This document shows positions 42,535 to 55,200 of a stretch of DNA of 64,000 nt, piece after piece. The notes below the pieces were generated by a model. The model was not told the origin of the DNA, made no database searches, and was given only the letters and a program-made list of their open reading frames with translations. Every line of letters starts with the position of its first letter. Position 1 is the stretch's first letter. The DNA comes from Trichuris trichiura. Lineage: Eukaryota; Nematoda; Enoplea; Trichinellida; Trichuridae. The position numbers were made by a program, and so were the translations under genes. The DNA is taken from positions 2,046,001-2,110,000 of the forward strand of contig JBAJFE010000060.1 in NCBI GenBank assembly GCA_037903355.1, given 5' to 3'.

Positions 42535-44838
42535 TCATCTGTTGAGTGAGCAACAATTATACCGCGTCACAATATTTGTCCAAATCTCGCTTATGTCCAC
42601 TCCTTGATCGCGGTTGTATGTCGTATTGTGTCTAATGTATAGTGCTTCTTTAATTCTTCTTAACCGTAAATTGTTTTCGTAACATAAAACTTTTGGGTGG
42701 AGTGGCTGCGTGCATTGCGTCGCGTGTTCCACTACAGCAGAGGCTTGTTTGGCTTTTTCCATTGTAATTTTTGGGCCCACGATTGGTCTGCCTCGCTGTG
42801 TGGTTAGATTGGTGCCATTGTTAAGTACGGCTTTCGCGTTATTGTAACTTGTGAGCTTTTTTAAGTGTTCGTTAAATCTATGCTCTAGGCTGTTTCCCGT
42901 TTCACCAATATAAATCCCTGAGCAAGAACATTCAACCGCGTATATTAATCCTGTCTTTTTGTTTTCGGGGATTTTAGTTTTGTCTGTGCGAAGAATTGCC
43001 CTGAGGTTGGGCGAACTTTTGAAAAAGACTCTGAAGCCTAATCTTTTTCCTAATTGGACAACCTTTTCGCGTAAACCTGCCACATAAGGAATAACCAGAC
43101 AAGTGTCGTGCGGAGTGTTTTGCTCTGGAGACTCACGTCTGCGAAGCTTGTGGTTGAATACTTGGTTGATAAAGGATTTAGGATAGCCGTTTTTGTAGAA
43201 GATTTTTCTAATGTAGTTAATTTCTGGTTGGAGATATTCGGGACTGCATAAATTGAATGCTCTGTCTATCATTCCGGAGAAGGATACCACGCATTACTGA
43301 TCGTGGGTGATGTGATGAAAAATTGAGGTACTGATCTGTGTGCGTGGGTTTTCTATACACTCTGGTTTTAAGGCCTTCGCTTGAGCGAATAATTAAGGCG
43401 TCTAGAAAGGGCAAGGTTTTGTTATCTTCTTTTTCCATTGTGAAGACTATTTGGTTAGGACGGACGTTGTTGAGGAATTGTAAAAATTGTTCTTCTTTTC
43501 CAGCTTTTATAATGACAAAGATGTCGTCTACGTATCTTTTAAAAAGGCGTGGAGCTATGTGTCTGTCTATAGTTCTGAACATTTGTCTTTCAAAGTTTTC
43601 CATAAAAATTTCCGCTAATACAGGGGATAGGGGGCTTCCCATAGGTACTCCGTTAGATTGTTTATAGAACTTGTTATCAAAAGTGAAGTAATTGCCTTCT
43701 TGCTGCAAAACGAAACCAGCTTGACAATGTGAAAGGGATTTAATTTAGTTCTGCTGGGTAGATTTGTGTCCGTGTGGAGGAGATTGTATAAGGTCTCTAG
43801 GGTGTCTGATATTGGGATGCTGGGAAATAAGTCTTTTACATCATAGCTGACTAAAATCTCGTCGGGTTCCAAACAATAGTTTCTTATTTCGTTGACGAGC
43901 GTTTTGCTGTTTTTGACAAAGGATGGTTCCTTGCCCGTTGGAGGTTTGATGATCTTACTTAAGTATCTACTGAGTTCAGTGGTGATGCTGTTAATTGTGG
44001 AGACTATCGGTCTCAGCGGGATATCTGGTTTGTGTACTTTTGGAGACCATAGCTCGGGGGGTCTGAAGTTCGATGCAAACTTAAGATATGTTGTCATTTT
44101 GGTGATAGCAGGTTCTTTGGTTTCTGTGGCATATGTAATGAGAAAGATCAGAGATTTTTTCGGGAAACTTCTGTAGGGTCGGTTGGTAGGGCGTATAATT
44201 GCTGTGTTCAAGATAGCTGTCATCTTTTCGATGTAGGTGCTTCTGTCAAGTAAGACGATTCTATTCCCTTTGTCTGCTTTGGTTATGATTCTGTTGGGTT
44301 GCTTCCTAAGTTTATATAAGCTGTTTATCTCATAACGGCTTAGGTTCGAAGTGGCAGTGAAGTGGTGGCCTAGGATCAATGTAGATAATTGCTCTTGATC
44401 TGTGTGGCTTTTTGTGTGTCCGCCGAAGATAGGCTGTCTTCAACTGAGGCAATCATGTCGAGAAATGGTGGTTGTTTTGGTGTTGGGACGAAGTTTAGTC
44501 CTTTTTCTAATATATGCTTCTCATTTCACTTAGAGGGAATGAGCTGAGATTTATTATCGCTGAATTTAGCTCTGACCTAGGGTTCTTTGTGGAATATTTC
44601 TGTAAGGGTTTGAAGATGTTGTCGGAATATTGTCTCGAATGCTATCAAATTTCGTTTTTAGTACCTGTTTTTGTGATGAGCAAACTGTTCGTGTGGCAAG
44701 GTCCACATGTTTTACCAGGTTCTCGTAAAGTGTTCTGTGTAGTCTGCTTCTGAGGAACGCTAATGTGCTACTATAATCTTCTCGCAGTCTCGATAGTGTG
44801 TATCTGTGTCTCCGTATAACATTTCGTAGTAGAGACAT
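42535..44838 (-). pseudogene. PLE-C RT/GIY-YIG ORF, broken
   Basis: Pieces in transcript order are 44838-44566 (N-terminal), 44379-43615 (PLE linker, RT start with SYDVKDLFPSIP), 43708-43217 (NGVPMGSPLSP, RYVDDIF, KPTHTDQYLNF) and 43290-42535 (rest of RT and GIY-YIG, GIYIGETGNSLEHRF, to NCCSLNR). Frameshifts separate the pieces, although each is well preserved and the endonuclease domain is intact. It supplies the N-terminal region that PLE-B lacks. Non-functional as a whole. Confidence 0.9.
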
Positions 44839-44985
44839 TCCAGCCGAAAATAGGATTCTTTTTCATTGACTGTCCATGTACTGTCCCCATTTTAACCTGA
44901 AGCACTTTGGTAGGATTTCTTGATTTCTGCATTTCAGCAGGAAAGTTAGTTGACCTTGTATAAGACCCGCTTTGATGCGTATATG

Positions 44986-45048
44986 TTCCAAATGTCTTGC
45001 AGCTGACAGAAGGGGTGTTCCCCTTCTGTCAGGTGCAAGACATTTGGA
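44986..45048. repeat. hairpin at the PLE-C fold-back junction
   Basis: Arms of about 29 bp (TGTCTTGCA..TGACAGAAGGGG and its inverse) with a 4-base TGTT loop. It marks the switch from the PLE 5' region to the inverted copy of its 3' end. PLE-A switches at a different place right after CCAAATGT. Confidence 0.85.
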
Positions 45049-45350
45049 AATGCAAATAATACGACTTACAACCGCGATTAGGGAGCAATAAGTGAAATAA
45101 CAAATGTTGTGACATTAGTGCTGACTAAATAGATGAAATGCAAAGCCGTTGAAACAAGTAACAAGAATGTTCGAAACAATATGGAAAAACGAAGACGAAA
45201 CAATCTAGAAGCTATACGGAACAAGAAAAAGAATTGCGCTGACAGACTCAAATACGAGAACCGACCAACGGAAAACTTTAAAAGTGGCCGCTTTAAAATC
45301 CTCGGAAACGATAGATGGCATTCGCTGCCACAAATCATATTTACAACTTT

Positions 45351-45400
45351 AGACCGCTGATGACGGGTCTCGAACGACCCGAGAGCTCCGGAGTCTCTTT
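45351..45400 (+). ncRNA. hammerhead-ribozyme-like motif, inverted 5' end of PLE-C
   Basis: AGACCG, CTGATGA, GGGTC...GACCC, then GAGA instead of GAAA, GCTC, CGGAGTCT. The GAAA change would be expected to weaken or abolish cleavage. Confidence 0.45.
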
Positions 45401-45490
45401 TCTATATACATAAACGGGAACCGTTCCGTAATAAAGTTTTTTCATTATGAAAATATATGGTCCCGTACCAAGACACCACGTTTTCAAAAT

Positions 45491-47261
45491 TGTGTTTGCT
45501 GATTTAATTAAATACATTGTTGGTGTTAAAAAAACAGTTTGTGCTCATCTGAACGATGCCACCAAAAATGAAATGATAATGAGCATATTTTCATTCCTGA
45601 AGACCAGAAAGCTTCAGTGAACATAGTAAAAGCTTTTAATTTAAAATTTTGTGCTACTGTTACTGGAAATTTGCGTTTGACAGTCGTTGGACCAAATGCT
45701 ACCTGCAGATCACTTTCTAACACTTTTGCAAAGAAAGTTTTCTACGGGAAATTTAACTTTTCCGAGCAACTGACCAATACTTTTGTAACTTTGGAATTTT
45801 TTTCAAGGAAAAGTAAACGTCTTTGAGTGGATCAGCTCGTTTCTAGCTTTAGCATTTTGTAGTCTACTTCGTACTAACCGGTATGTTCGGAAAAAGCGGT
45901 AAGTCATTGTTACTCACTGTAGGAGAAAAATTTTCTTTGCTAATACTATTTCAGCTATTGTCGTGTTATGCCGCGCAGGCCTACGTCGTCGATTTAAATG
46001 CGTGAATGCGTATGCCAACCGGGTGGCCATTCCGTCGGTTCGGCCTCGGTCATATCGCTTCCGAAGCGAGTTTTCATCCCACCGGAAAAGTTTTCTCTAC
46101 GAAGGTTACTTTTAAACGTACTCGACTTAGACAATAGCATTCGAGCTAATTTGTTTTCGCCTGTGCTTGTCTCTGCTTCTTTAGGCTTTGGCACTCTGTC
46201 TATAGCGGCGTATATTGTCATTATTGTTTGCTCCGCTTTATCGGTACATTTTTAAAATGATCAGAACCGCAATACGGAATAGCAACCATCATAAACTGTC
46301 CTTTTTAGCGCTGGTCATTTTTGCCAACGCTCTTCAACTGCAGTTTTTCCAAACTGTCTTTCATATTAAGCAAACAGCTAGAAAAGTGCATTTTTAGTTA
46401 GAACAACGTCCAAGCAACAGTAGTTTTTTTGGAAGTTTGAATTCAAAAATAAACGCAGGTACAATTAAGCTTACTGTAGTTGTTAATTTATAATGCGTTT
46501 CATAAGCTTTTTATAAACTTAATTTGTTTTACTAAATTTGCCTTGTTAAGTGGTTGTACAGCTTTTGATTTTTCGGCCAAACATCTCTTATCGATTCTTT
46601 GCGCGGCTGACATTGTATTGCTGCCTGCCAAAGTGGGACATCAACATTTTTTTGCCGCATGCTTTCCCCCTACTTTGCAGGATGGCAAAGCGAGCAGTGG
46701 AGTACGTATTAAAGTTCGATGACTGTTCAATGGAGAGTTTGACGCTCCGGGAGAGGATGTGTTTCCATTAGGCTCCATTGTCGGAAAACGCGGGACGAGT
46801 GCCGCGCGCGGCTTTACGCTTCGGCTAACCGAGTAATCAAATTACATTTAAAGTCAATTCCTTCCGTAAAGCGCATTTTTCTTGCAAAATAATTATGCGT
46901 ATTCAATTAGCTTGCTCAACAACCAATATTTTAGCAATTCGTTCGATCGTACGAGCAGTGAAAGAATGTCTGGCAAGAAAGATGTCTTACTAGCTTTAAC
47001 GTAAAATTTCGAAAGCACCTCATCGCCCTCCGCGCAATGTTCGAAAGTTGTGGAATTCTATATCAACGCATGCAGCCAAGGTAACATATACTTCTATAGA
47101 TATGTATAAAATGTGCTTTTTTAGGGAAAAGAGGCTTTAACATTCTTTGGAGCTTTGCTGCTTCTTTTAGGGGCAATAAATACGCAAAGCGAAGCCTAAA
47201 GTGTAAGTGTGCATGCCCACGAACGTTTGTGAACTTGTTATATATATATATATATATCGCC
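45491..47261. other. intergenic, no gene recognised
   Basis: AT-rich stretch with short open frames but no domain, splice pattern or paralogue. A TA-dinucleotide run lies at about 47239-47257. Confidence 0.5.
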
Positions 47262-47488
47262 CTTAAAGCTCAAAAGACCGCCCGGTATATACGTATATAT
47301 CGGGCGGTCTTCTGAGGTTTACGTTTTTTTTGCCTCTCTAACCTGTGGCAGTTTTAAAATTTGAAAATAATACAGACGTTTGTTAAACGATATTCATATG
47401 TAGTTTGTATACCATTTAACAAACGTCTGTATTATTTTCAATTTTTAAAATTGCCATAGGTTAGAGAGGCAAAAAGAACTTAAAGCTC
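47262..47488. repeat. two tandem hairpins between 10-bp direct repeats
   Basis: CTTAAAGCTC occurs at 47262-47271 and 47479-47488. Between them lie a 38-bp hairpin (47274-47311, arms AAGACCGCCCG / CGGGCGGTCTT) and a 141-bp hairpin (47331-47471) with 57-bp arms around TGCCTCTCTAACC...AACAAACGTCTG. The direct repeats may be a target duplication around a small non-autonomous element. Confidence 0.7.
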
Positions 47489-50400
47489 GGATGGGCGCCC
47501 GACTGTTAATGTTAACAATAATAGAGATCGATTCACCTCGCCTCCGTAAGGTTTTGCATCAGCGCCTTCCTATGCCGTCCGTAAGATATCATATTTCCCG
47601 CTAATTGCCATGCGAAAGAAGACACTTTAACGATCATCTGGACAAGCTTTATTTGTAATCGCATTTCCTGCGCAACGCGCAAAGTGACCAAAACGTATAG
47701 ATTTTTCCGGGCTCTACTGTACGTTCACATCCTATACTTGAGCGTTTGAGTTGAACATAGAGGTCGATTCAATCGGCCTTTATTTTTTTTTCAAAATATT
47801 TTCTGTCGTGAAAGATTTAAGAATTGTTTATAGTGACCAGCGCTAAGCGTGCGGTCAGGTAAGGTCCATTGGAAAACGTTGGGTCATCTTAGCAGCGAGA
47901 ATTCATCAAGGCGGCAATGGCGGCCCACATCCATGCGCGAACACTTAATTGCACATTGCCATACGGGCAGCAGACCAATTAGGTCATTTGCTAGGAAGCT
48001 AACGAACATGCCAGACAATGGCTGACCGTCATTTAGCAGCTGCTAACCCTTGCAAGGGAGTCAAGTTGAATGGACGATCGGTAGGTCTATCCCGCGGCTC
48101 ATTTTCTTTGTCCAATGGTCAATTAGCACGTGGGGCAAAACGTTTGCTTTCTTGAGCACCACTGTAACGAGCTAAGAGGGCAAATTAACTGTCCGGGATT
48201 CGCCTCCAACTTCATTGTATCCCGTAAGCAACCGATTCGGCTATTCTTCCTTCGGGTTCATCCCAATGCGATCACCTGGTGGGCAAACAAGCTGTTTGAC
48301 ACTTCTTACCGCTTCTAGGCGAAATAATGCGGCTAACTAAATCTCGATCGATTGCCAAAACGGGCAACATGATAGCCCACCGATCGCCTCCTCTTATTTA
48401 CGACAAAAGTCCTTAGTATCAAAGCTAGTAATTTGCATAAAATGCTTATACAACCGGCGGAAGGTTGCAGGTTTTTTGAAAAAATTGCAAAAGCTGAGTA
48501 CTTTCTAATGATGACAAACAAGTCTGGATATTGTCTCGTTTCAAGTTCACCGCCGCTTTCCCTTTGCCCATTTAAGGTTAACGAAGCTTGCAGCTTGCTT
48601 ATTGTCCATCAGCCGAATGGCGGGCGAGTCTGTTGGGCTTTTGCCGGCGGCGAACATCCCACCGCCGAGTAAAAGCGAACAATAGAGTTGATGGAACCTT
48701 TGTTCGCTCGTGTCTCGTCGGGTAACAACAACATGGGAACTCCAATTTTGGCCTGTTCGATGCGCTCTTCCTATGACGTCATTTTTGAGATATATGCTAA
48801 TTTTTTGTGCAGTACGCAGTTGATACAGCCGTAAGGGTACAATTTTTGTATTTTCCACACGCGAGAAGTGACGACGTGAATCTCTATATGAAAAAGAGCC
48901 TTTTTTGGCAGATATACTTATTGCAGGGACGGCCATGTTTTCCTGTTGGGAAGAGATGACTTCTTGGAAGGCAGAAACGCTTATATGGTAATTATTTTGT
49001 TTGATATCAACTTAGCCTTCGCAAGCACGAATTGGCATTAGCGTTTGCATTGTGAATTTACATACGATGGATAGTCGAGCTGCTGCTAGTATAGGTATTG
49101 GCATTTTTGAGAACAAGCAACTTCCTACGATGTGCTCAACTGAATTTTTGCTCTTATTAGGCAGTAGATGCACTTAGCGAGCCGCGCTTACCCGTGGCAT
49201 GACTCTTTCGCCAGTCTAAGCTTGGAGAAGCGACGGGATAACAACGCGGTCTCTGCTTGAAATCCGGACTCGTAGCGCGTATGAAAATCGAACTTGCCGA
49301 ATTTCAACAAGCCAAAATGAGCCCTCAGTGTTCGAATGACAGCAGACAATAAAAAGGAATGCATAGCGGACGAGATAGGACGTCCGATTGGCTTAATGGG
49401 TCGTGCCCAAAGGTGGCTAAGTGGAACGACTTGATCCAGCCACCTGCACGGAACGTTCCATTGATCGAAACTTCCTTCAAAGGTTCGTCCGTCCGGTCCG
49501 CCATGCGAGATAACGTTATTTGCCTCATTATTGCGCTGGCGCTTGGCGCGCCCGACAAAGGTGCGAAGCGTTTGTAATTGAATGAACCGAAGTAACGCAC
49601 GCGTATATGCGCGCGCCTTATAAGTCAGCCGACCCGGAGGGCATCGGGACAGCAAAGCGTGGGCGTCATTGGGAGATGGGTCGACCATGCAGAAAAATTT
49701 GCGTAGGCAACACGCTCGCCTTTTCTTTTTCAATATTTCCATGTACGCAATTAGCATAAGGCGTTTGCGGACATTCCAACGTTCAATAGCGCGCAACGTT
49801 TTCGCCTATTGAGCAGCGAACAGTTTCCGGTCTTCTTCCCGCCAACTGCGCACGTTTTTCTAGGCGCTCATTTGCATATCTATATCGAACCAACGATTAG
49901 CAGTCCTCCTATTGAAAACAGTTGCCAATTTTGCCTTTTTCAATGTCGATAGGCTTTAGGCGTTTACAGAAGAGGCGGACGTCTTTTTCGGCTTTCGTCG
50001 GGTGCTAACGCGGTAGTTGGCGCTACAGTCGTTCAACCGGTCCTCTTGGCGGGCAGTAAGCTTTTCAGATCGTTGTCCCTCCGCACAAAATGTGCATATG
50101 CGCCTGTGTCACGCTTTCTCGTCAACGACTGCTCGACATTAGCAGCACAGTTGTTTACTTAAGGGAAAATTTGAGATGACGTCATGTGTGCTATCCTTTA
50201 TTGCCTGTCGCGCAGATGCCGTTGCTAACGGCTTGGGCGCACCCATAACGCGCGCGAGCTGCCGCATTTTTCCAACAGCTTTGAGGCTTAGTGGCTACAA
50301 CGACGAATTCTCGTAAGTAGCACGTTTGCTTATTGCCGCTTCTCGTATGCAAATGATCCTATCAAATGCCCCACCGTAATTTGCGTCAAAGATCCTTTTT

Positions 50401-52262
50401 TTACATTTCCATTGTTGACCGATAGGTTGAAGAGATGTTGCGCGTTGTTGAATCTCCGTTAGCGCTTATAGCTGATATATCGCTGTTGGCTCGTCGATCC
50501 GATGGCGACGATAAGAGGAAGAAATGACTCATTTACAGCTAATGTGTTTGCCTTCGCCCTTTATCGTCGCTGTATCTGCGTGCGGCATGCGCTAACGTTT
50601 TGCAGGATGATTGTTGTTCATCTACCATTATTTTATCAAATGATGACCATTCGGCCGCTTCTGCTCAACGTGGGCCCAATAGATATTTGCATAAAGCGTC
50701 GATGCTGATAGTTGGGCTTTTGGAAAAAGAAGTTCCAAGTGGTCATCCTTGCCCGCTGCCGCCGTTATTGCAGGTAGAAAAAAAAGCGATCGACCCATCC
50801 CAACTGAAGCACCTGGCAACATGCCGATGCGTATGTCGGCACGCCGGTTTGTCTGGCTCCCTTGGAGCTATTGAGGGTCCGCCAGAACTGGTCGGTTGGT
50901 GACAAAAAAAGCAACAGAAAAAAAGACAGTCCTGCATGCATAGACGAAATGTGCTGTTGTCTATCTCGGAGTTGCGATCTCTCAAAGGCGCGATATAATG
51001 TTAGGGAAAAAACGAGGAAAGTTTGTCGATTGGTCGAAGTTGTAAAATCGATTACGCGGTCAAGTGTTCGGTATAATAAATGGCAGACGTGCAAGGGGCG
51101 GCTTGTTGCCGGTTTAATAGCGGTTTGTTTGCGGGCGGTGTCAAGACAAGATGTGTTCAGGAGGGCATAAAACGACGGGGCGGCGCCCTGCTTCTCTATC
51201 AGCGCTTGAAAGGGACACTAACGAGCCGTGGTGACGATTCCGGTTCCGCTGGATCTCAATATACCCTCTTTTGAATGTCAAGTTCGATTTTGCCGGCTCG
51301 CCAACACTGGTAGCTTAATAGGGAAATCGACCAGGGCTGTTTTCGATCGAACACTTCTCCGTCTTGTTCAAAGCGAATATATCCCGTAAAGACGGTGTGT
51401 AATTGAATACGCTTCCCGCGCAGGCGCGCGCTGCTGCTTCAGTGTCCAATTTTAAGAAACCTCCTTCTTGCCCAACCCCAAAGCATCGACGCCCTGTTCG
51501 GTTTTCGACAACCGGCTGTAAGCTGCAAACCGGCTATAAGCCATTTGCCAGCTTTTCGTTGCGCGCGCCCATCTCTTCGCAAACAAAATGCTCTTTCTCT
51601 TTTCTACACGCAACGGTAGTGTTGGCACGCTGTGTCAATAGGCTTTTCCGTTGCGTGGTCCCCCCTATACCTTTGCTGAATCAGCAATTTATCGCTTTCG
51701 TCCCGGTTGGCTTTACGGCGTCAGCTTGGAGATGGATCGTACGCTATGATTACCAGCTCTACAGGTCAATTTCGGTAGGAGATCCGTCTTCTTCTTTAGT
51801 CTTTCAACATGTCGACATGCTGTCAACGTTTTTGGCGTCGGCGGACCCGCGCGGCGCTGCGGCGGTTTCTTTTCGACCAATAGGATGACTTGTCGCCATG
51901 TCAATCCACCGGTGACGTCCGGTGGAGGTCCACTTACGCGCTACCGAAGGCGGTTGGTTGGCAAGGGGGCGCCGATGGCCTCTTCGACATTGCTGCCACG
52001 TTGGACGCCAGTGGGTCCGTCGATAAGGGAGTAGTAATCAGTTGGTCAGCGGTCACTCTCACCGATATACGGCGGTCAGCGTCTTTGACTGCAGGCCAGC
52101 TGACCACTTTGATGAACACCGCCAATAATGCCGCTTTCTCCGCTGCTGAACCGTCAGCTCTCGGCGCTCTGCTCGCCAACATAGAATTGAACCATCTCTT
52201 CTCATTTCCTTTTTCTTTTATTTCAGCCTATGCCATCGACGTTGAGTTGGAGCCTTGAATAG
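47489..52262. other. long intergenic / upstream region of latrophilin
   Basis: 4.8 kb with higher GC than its surroundings and many overlapping open frames on both strands, none with domain content or splice context. TGACGTCA palindromes lie at 48774-48781 and 50177-50184. An AGGGGGCGCC word at 51964-51973 is CTCF-like. It probably contains latrophilin regulatory sequence and perhaps untranslated exons. Confidence 0.45.
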
Positions 52263-55200
52263 ATGGCGCTAGCGTCGTCTCTGTTTCTTCATTTCATCGT
52301 TTTTGGCTGGCCTCTGTTATCGGCAACGAAGATTGTTGGTAAGTTTCAAAGCTTTCTATACGCATAACAACAGCGGGCAAGTTGAAACGGGCGGATACAG
52401 CGTGGAATTAGACGTGTGCGGAAAAGTGTTTCACTTCATATATGTATATGCTTAATTAAGGTGTTTATTTTGTCTCTAATGGATACAGTAGGTTCCAATG
52501 GTTCTGGGTCGACGATGGGAGCCGACCGGTCAAGAATGCCTTTGTTTGCGCTTGGATGTGGAAACTGTAGGCAATGTTTACCGGTCTGAGAACTTAGAGC
52601 GCCAATTTCTGTCGCTTCTTGCTTGACCCGGACGCGACAAGGGCCATCTCGTTGCAGCTGTGTTTATACATGCTGGCAGTGAGTAAATCAGCGCCACTCT
52701 GTCTGCCTTGGCGGGCAAAGATGCCGGTGCGCTTAGCTTTCTCTCTCTCTTTCTCTCCAGGTGCATTATCTTGGGTCAAGGCGCTATTTGCGTGGGCGTT
52801 TCGACTCCTTGAAGCGCCAACGTTTGTACGAGTGCCGTAAAGGCCGACCGAACGAGCAAGCTTAATCAAAAATTCAAATGATTGACAAATTAGGCAAATC
52901 GGGTGCCAACGCGTTACGTCCCGTCGGCGGCGGCCCACCGTCAGCCAAAGGGCATAATGGAACGGCAAACAAATAGAACGACGCCGCTGCCGCTATGCCT
53001 CCATTCAATGGCAAGTCAACCGACTGCATCGTTACTATATTGCTAGCGACATTGGAGTACGAGTTGTCACGCCAATGTTATCGTAAACTTCTTTGACCTT
53101 CTATAGAGCACCCAGTTCGTATACAGCCAGTTAAGCATAAACTCCAGCGCTTATATATTATTCATAATCTATTCAGCCCGTGCCTGACGCCTACCCGCCA
53201 ATATAATTTAAGTTTTTTGGCTTTAAACTCGGCTGTGGCCCTTAAAATCCAACTCGCTTCACATCCATACATTCGCGTAAACAAAGTGCAAAAGAGTAGT
53301 CACTCCTTAAATAATAGGTCGCAAAAAAGCTTTTATTATTGTATGCATACGCTAATCTCATCCGGCGCGGTTTAGTCATCCTAAATGTTACGTTTAGTCA
53401 TCTAGTTGTTGTTTCGTTCTTCAGGTCTAACAAAGAAAAGCGGCGGCGGCGGGCAGTTGACAAAGTACGCTTGCGAAAGAGAGGTGATGACCATATCCTG
53501 TCCGCCAAAACATGTTATCCGGATAATTCGTGCCAACTACGGGCGCTTTTCATTGCACGTATGCAACGATGATGGTATCAATTGGTCCAATACCCAATGC
53601 ATGGATCCCGCGTCCACCGAAGTTATGATTTCGCGGTACGTATAGCGCAATGCGGTCGCGCCGTGCTGCTAATCCCTTGACATATCTAATCCGCGTTAAT
53701 CGGCCGCTTAATCCGCCATAAGGCGGACCTATGAGCCTATAATAGTTAGGCATTCTGCCGATTAGGGAACAATCCGCGAACGTAGCAAATGGTGTCAACG
53801 GGGATGGGCAAAGGTGGGCATTTTTATTGCGCCTTTATGACGACGCGAGTTGTTCGACTCTGCTGGAAGCCGACTTGGTCAATCGGTGACCGTGAAGTGG
53901 GTACTTTATTAGCGACAAACAAGGTCATCGCCGACGGTTCACCGCCGACCGTTTGGCCGTTGAAAGCGCTCATGTCAACCTGCTGCGAAATGGAATTGTT
54001 TCGCATCTGTCGCGCTTTTAGCCGACGACGACGGCGTCCAGCAAGCTTAAATCAAATTGTTGGGACAAAAGACCCTTTCAGAGGCGCCACGTGTTGGAAA
54101 GCCGCGGTCGCATCGACACTGCTTCGTCTAAAGTTGGTCGGTCAATGGTGTCACGGCGTCTGGCCTTCCAAAACTGCCGCCGAACCTATGGACGACGAAA
54201 CGGTTGCGTACCCGAACACTGAATGAAACTAGTCGCGCCTACCACTTCTCTTACTGCCTTATAGCGACGATCGTTAAAGGCTGCAAGTCATCGCCGAACG
54301 CTGTTAAGAGAAGTACATGTATCCCGCGGTGCACATAGGTAGCAGACGAGCTTGCGGTTGTGTCCCTTCGGTCGCCTACGCATTAATTCCGCGTCAGCGA
54401 CTCCCTTGTCTATCGTGTGATCTAATCACTTGATTAGTTACCTTATTCAAGAGCTGAGATTGCTTAGTGACCACATTTGGAGATTAGATAAGTAACAAAG
54501 TGTTCTCTGGTGCGATGGGACAGTTGGAGAGAGTATGCTTGGCAGATGCTCTTAGCCGTTCGCTGTTGCGAACCGCTCGACCGAGCAACGACTATTTGTT
54601 CTTTTATGTTCGTCGGCATTGGAGTTCATTCCAGCGCACCGTTGCAACCATGGTTCGGATTTTATTTTGCGTAAAATGATCGTCCATGCGGCGCTGCACA
54701 GGGTCGCACGCCATTTGGCAATCTGCGCTTTTACTACTCCTTTTATTAATGCAAGACAAAGTATGCCCCATTTCCGTCCGCGACGGCATGTCGCCATTTG
54801 GGTTCCGCGAAAAGGTTCCAATATATATAACTCAGACTTAAGCTTAAGTTAACAAAAGTTCATCTATCAGAGGGCATAGCGAATCTGCTATGTCCTCCGA
54901 TAGATGAACTTTCGTTAACTTAAGCTTTCTCGGCTCGTCTGAGTGAAGTGGGGTTTTTGAGCGCAGTGGGAAATATCACGCCAACTTTTATGCCTTTTAC
55001 TATTGGGCTTTAAAAAAAAGGGGTAAGCTGGCTTGAATCTCTGTTGTGACTGGGCGCGCGCTTTTATGACCTTCCAAGTTTGTGCGTTTTCAGTTGCGAT
55101 TCAAGGCCCTACTGCGTTGTTACAGCAAGCGATTACACGTTTCGTGATCGCTGCTTTGATACGGTTAAGTACTTAGAGACGACGTACGAATGCGTCGACC

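Larger units (their letters stand above)
42111..45490 (-). mobile_element. Penelope-like element PLE-C
   Basis: Coding on the minus strand, same subfamily as PLE-A. The 3' terminal region (42111 to about 42640) is repeated in inverted form at the 5' end (about 45050-45490), including part of the ORF C terminus. A 60-bp hairpin at 44986-45048 forms the junction. The right end carries TGGTACGGGACCATATAT-type terminal sequence missing from the left end, so the left side is slightly truncated. Confidence 0.88.

Noticed and set aside
49188..49796. 202-codon minus-strand open frame upstream of latrophilin
   Set aside because: The region has higher GC and many overlapping frames on both strands; no domain, conserved motif or splice signals were seen.
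51890..52258. 122-codon plus-strand frame ending just before the latrophilin start
   Set aside because: Not in phase with the latrophilin exons, no signal peptide or domain; likely 5' flank.
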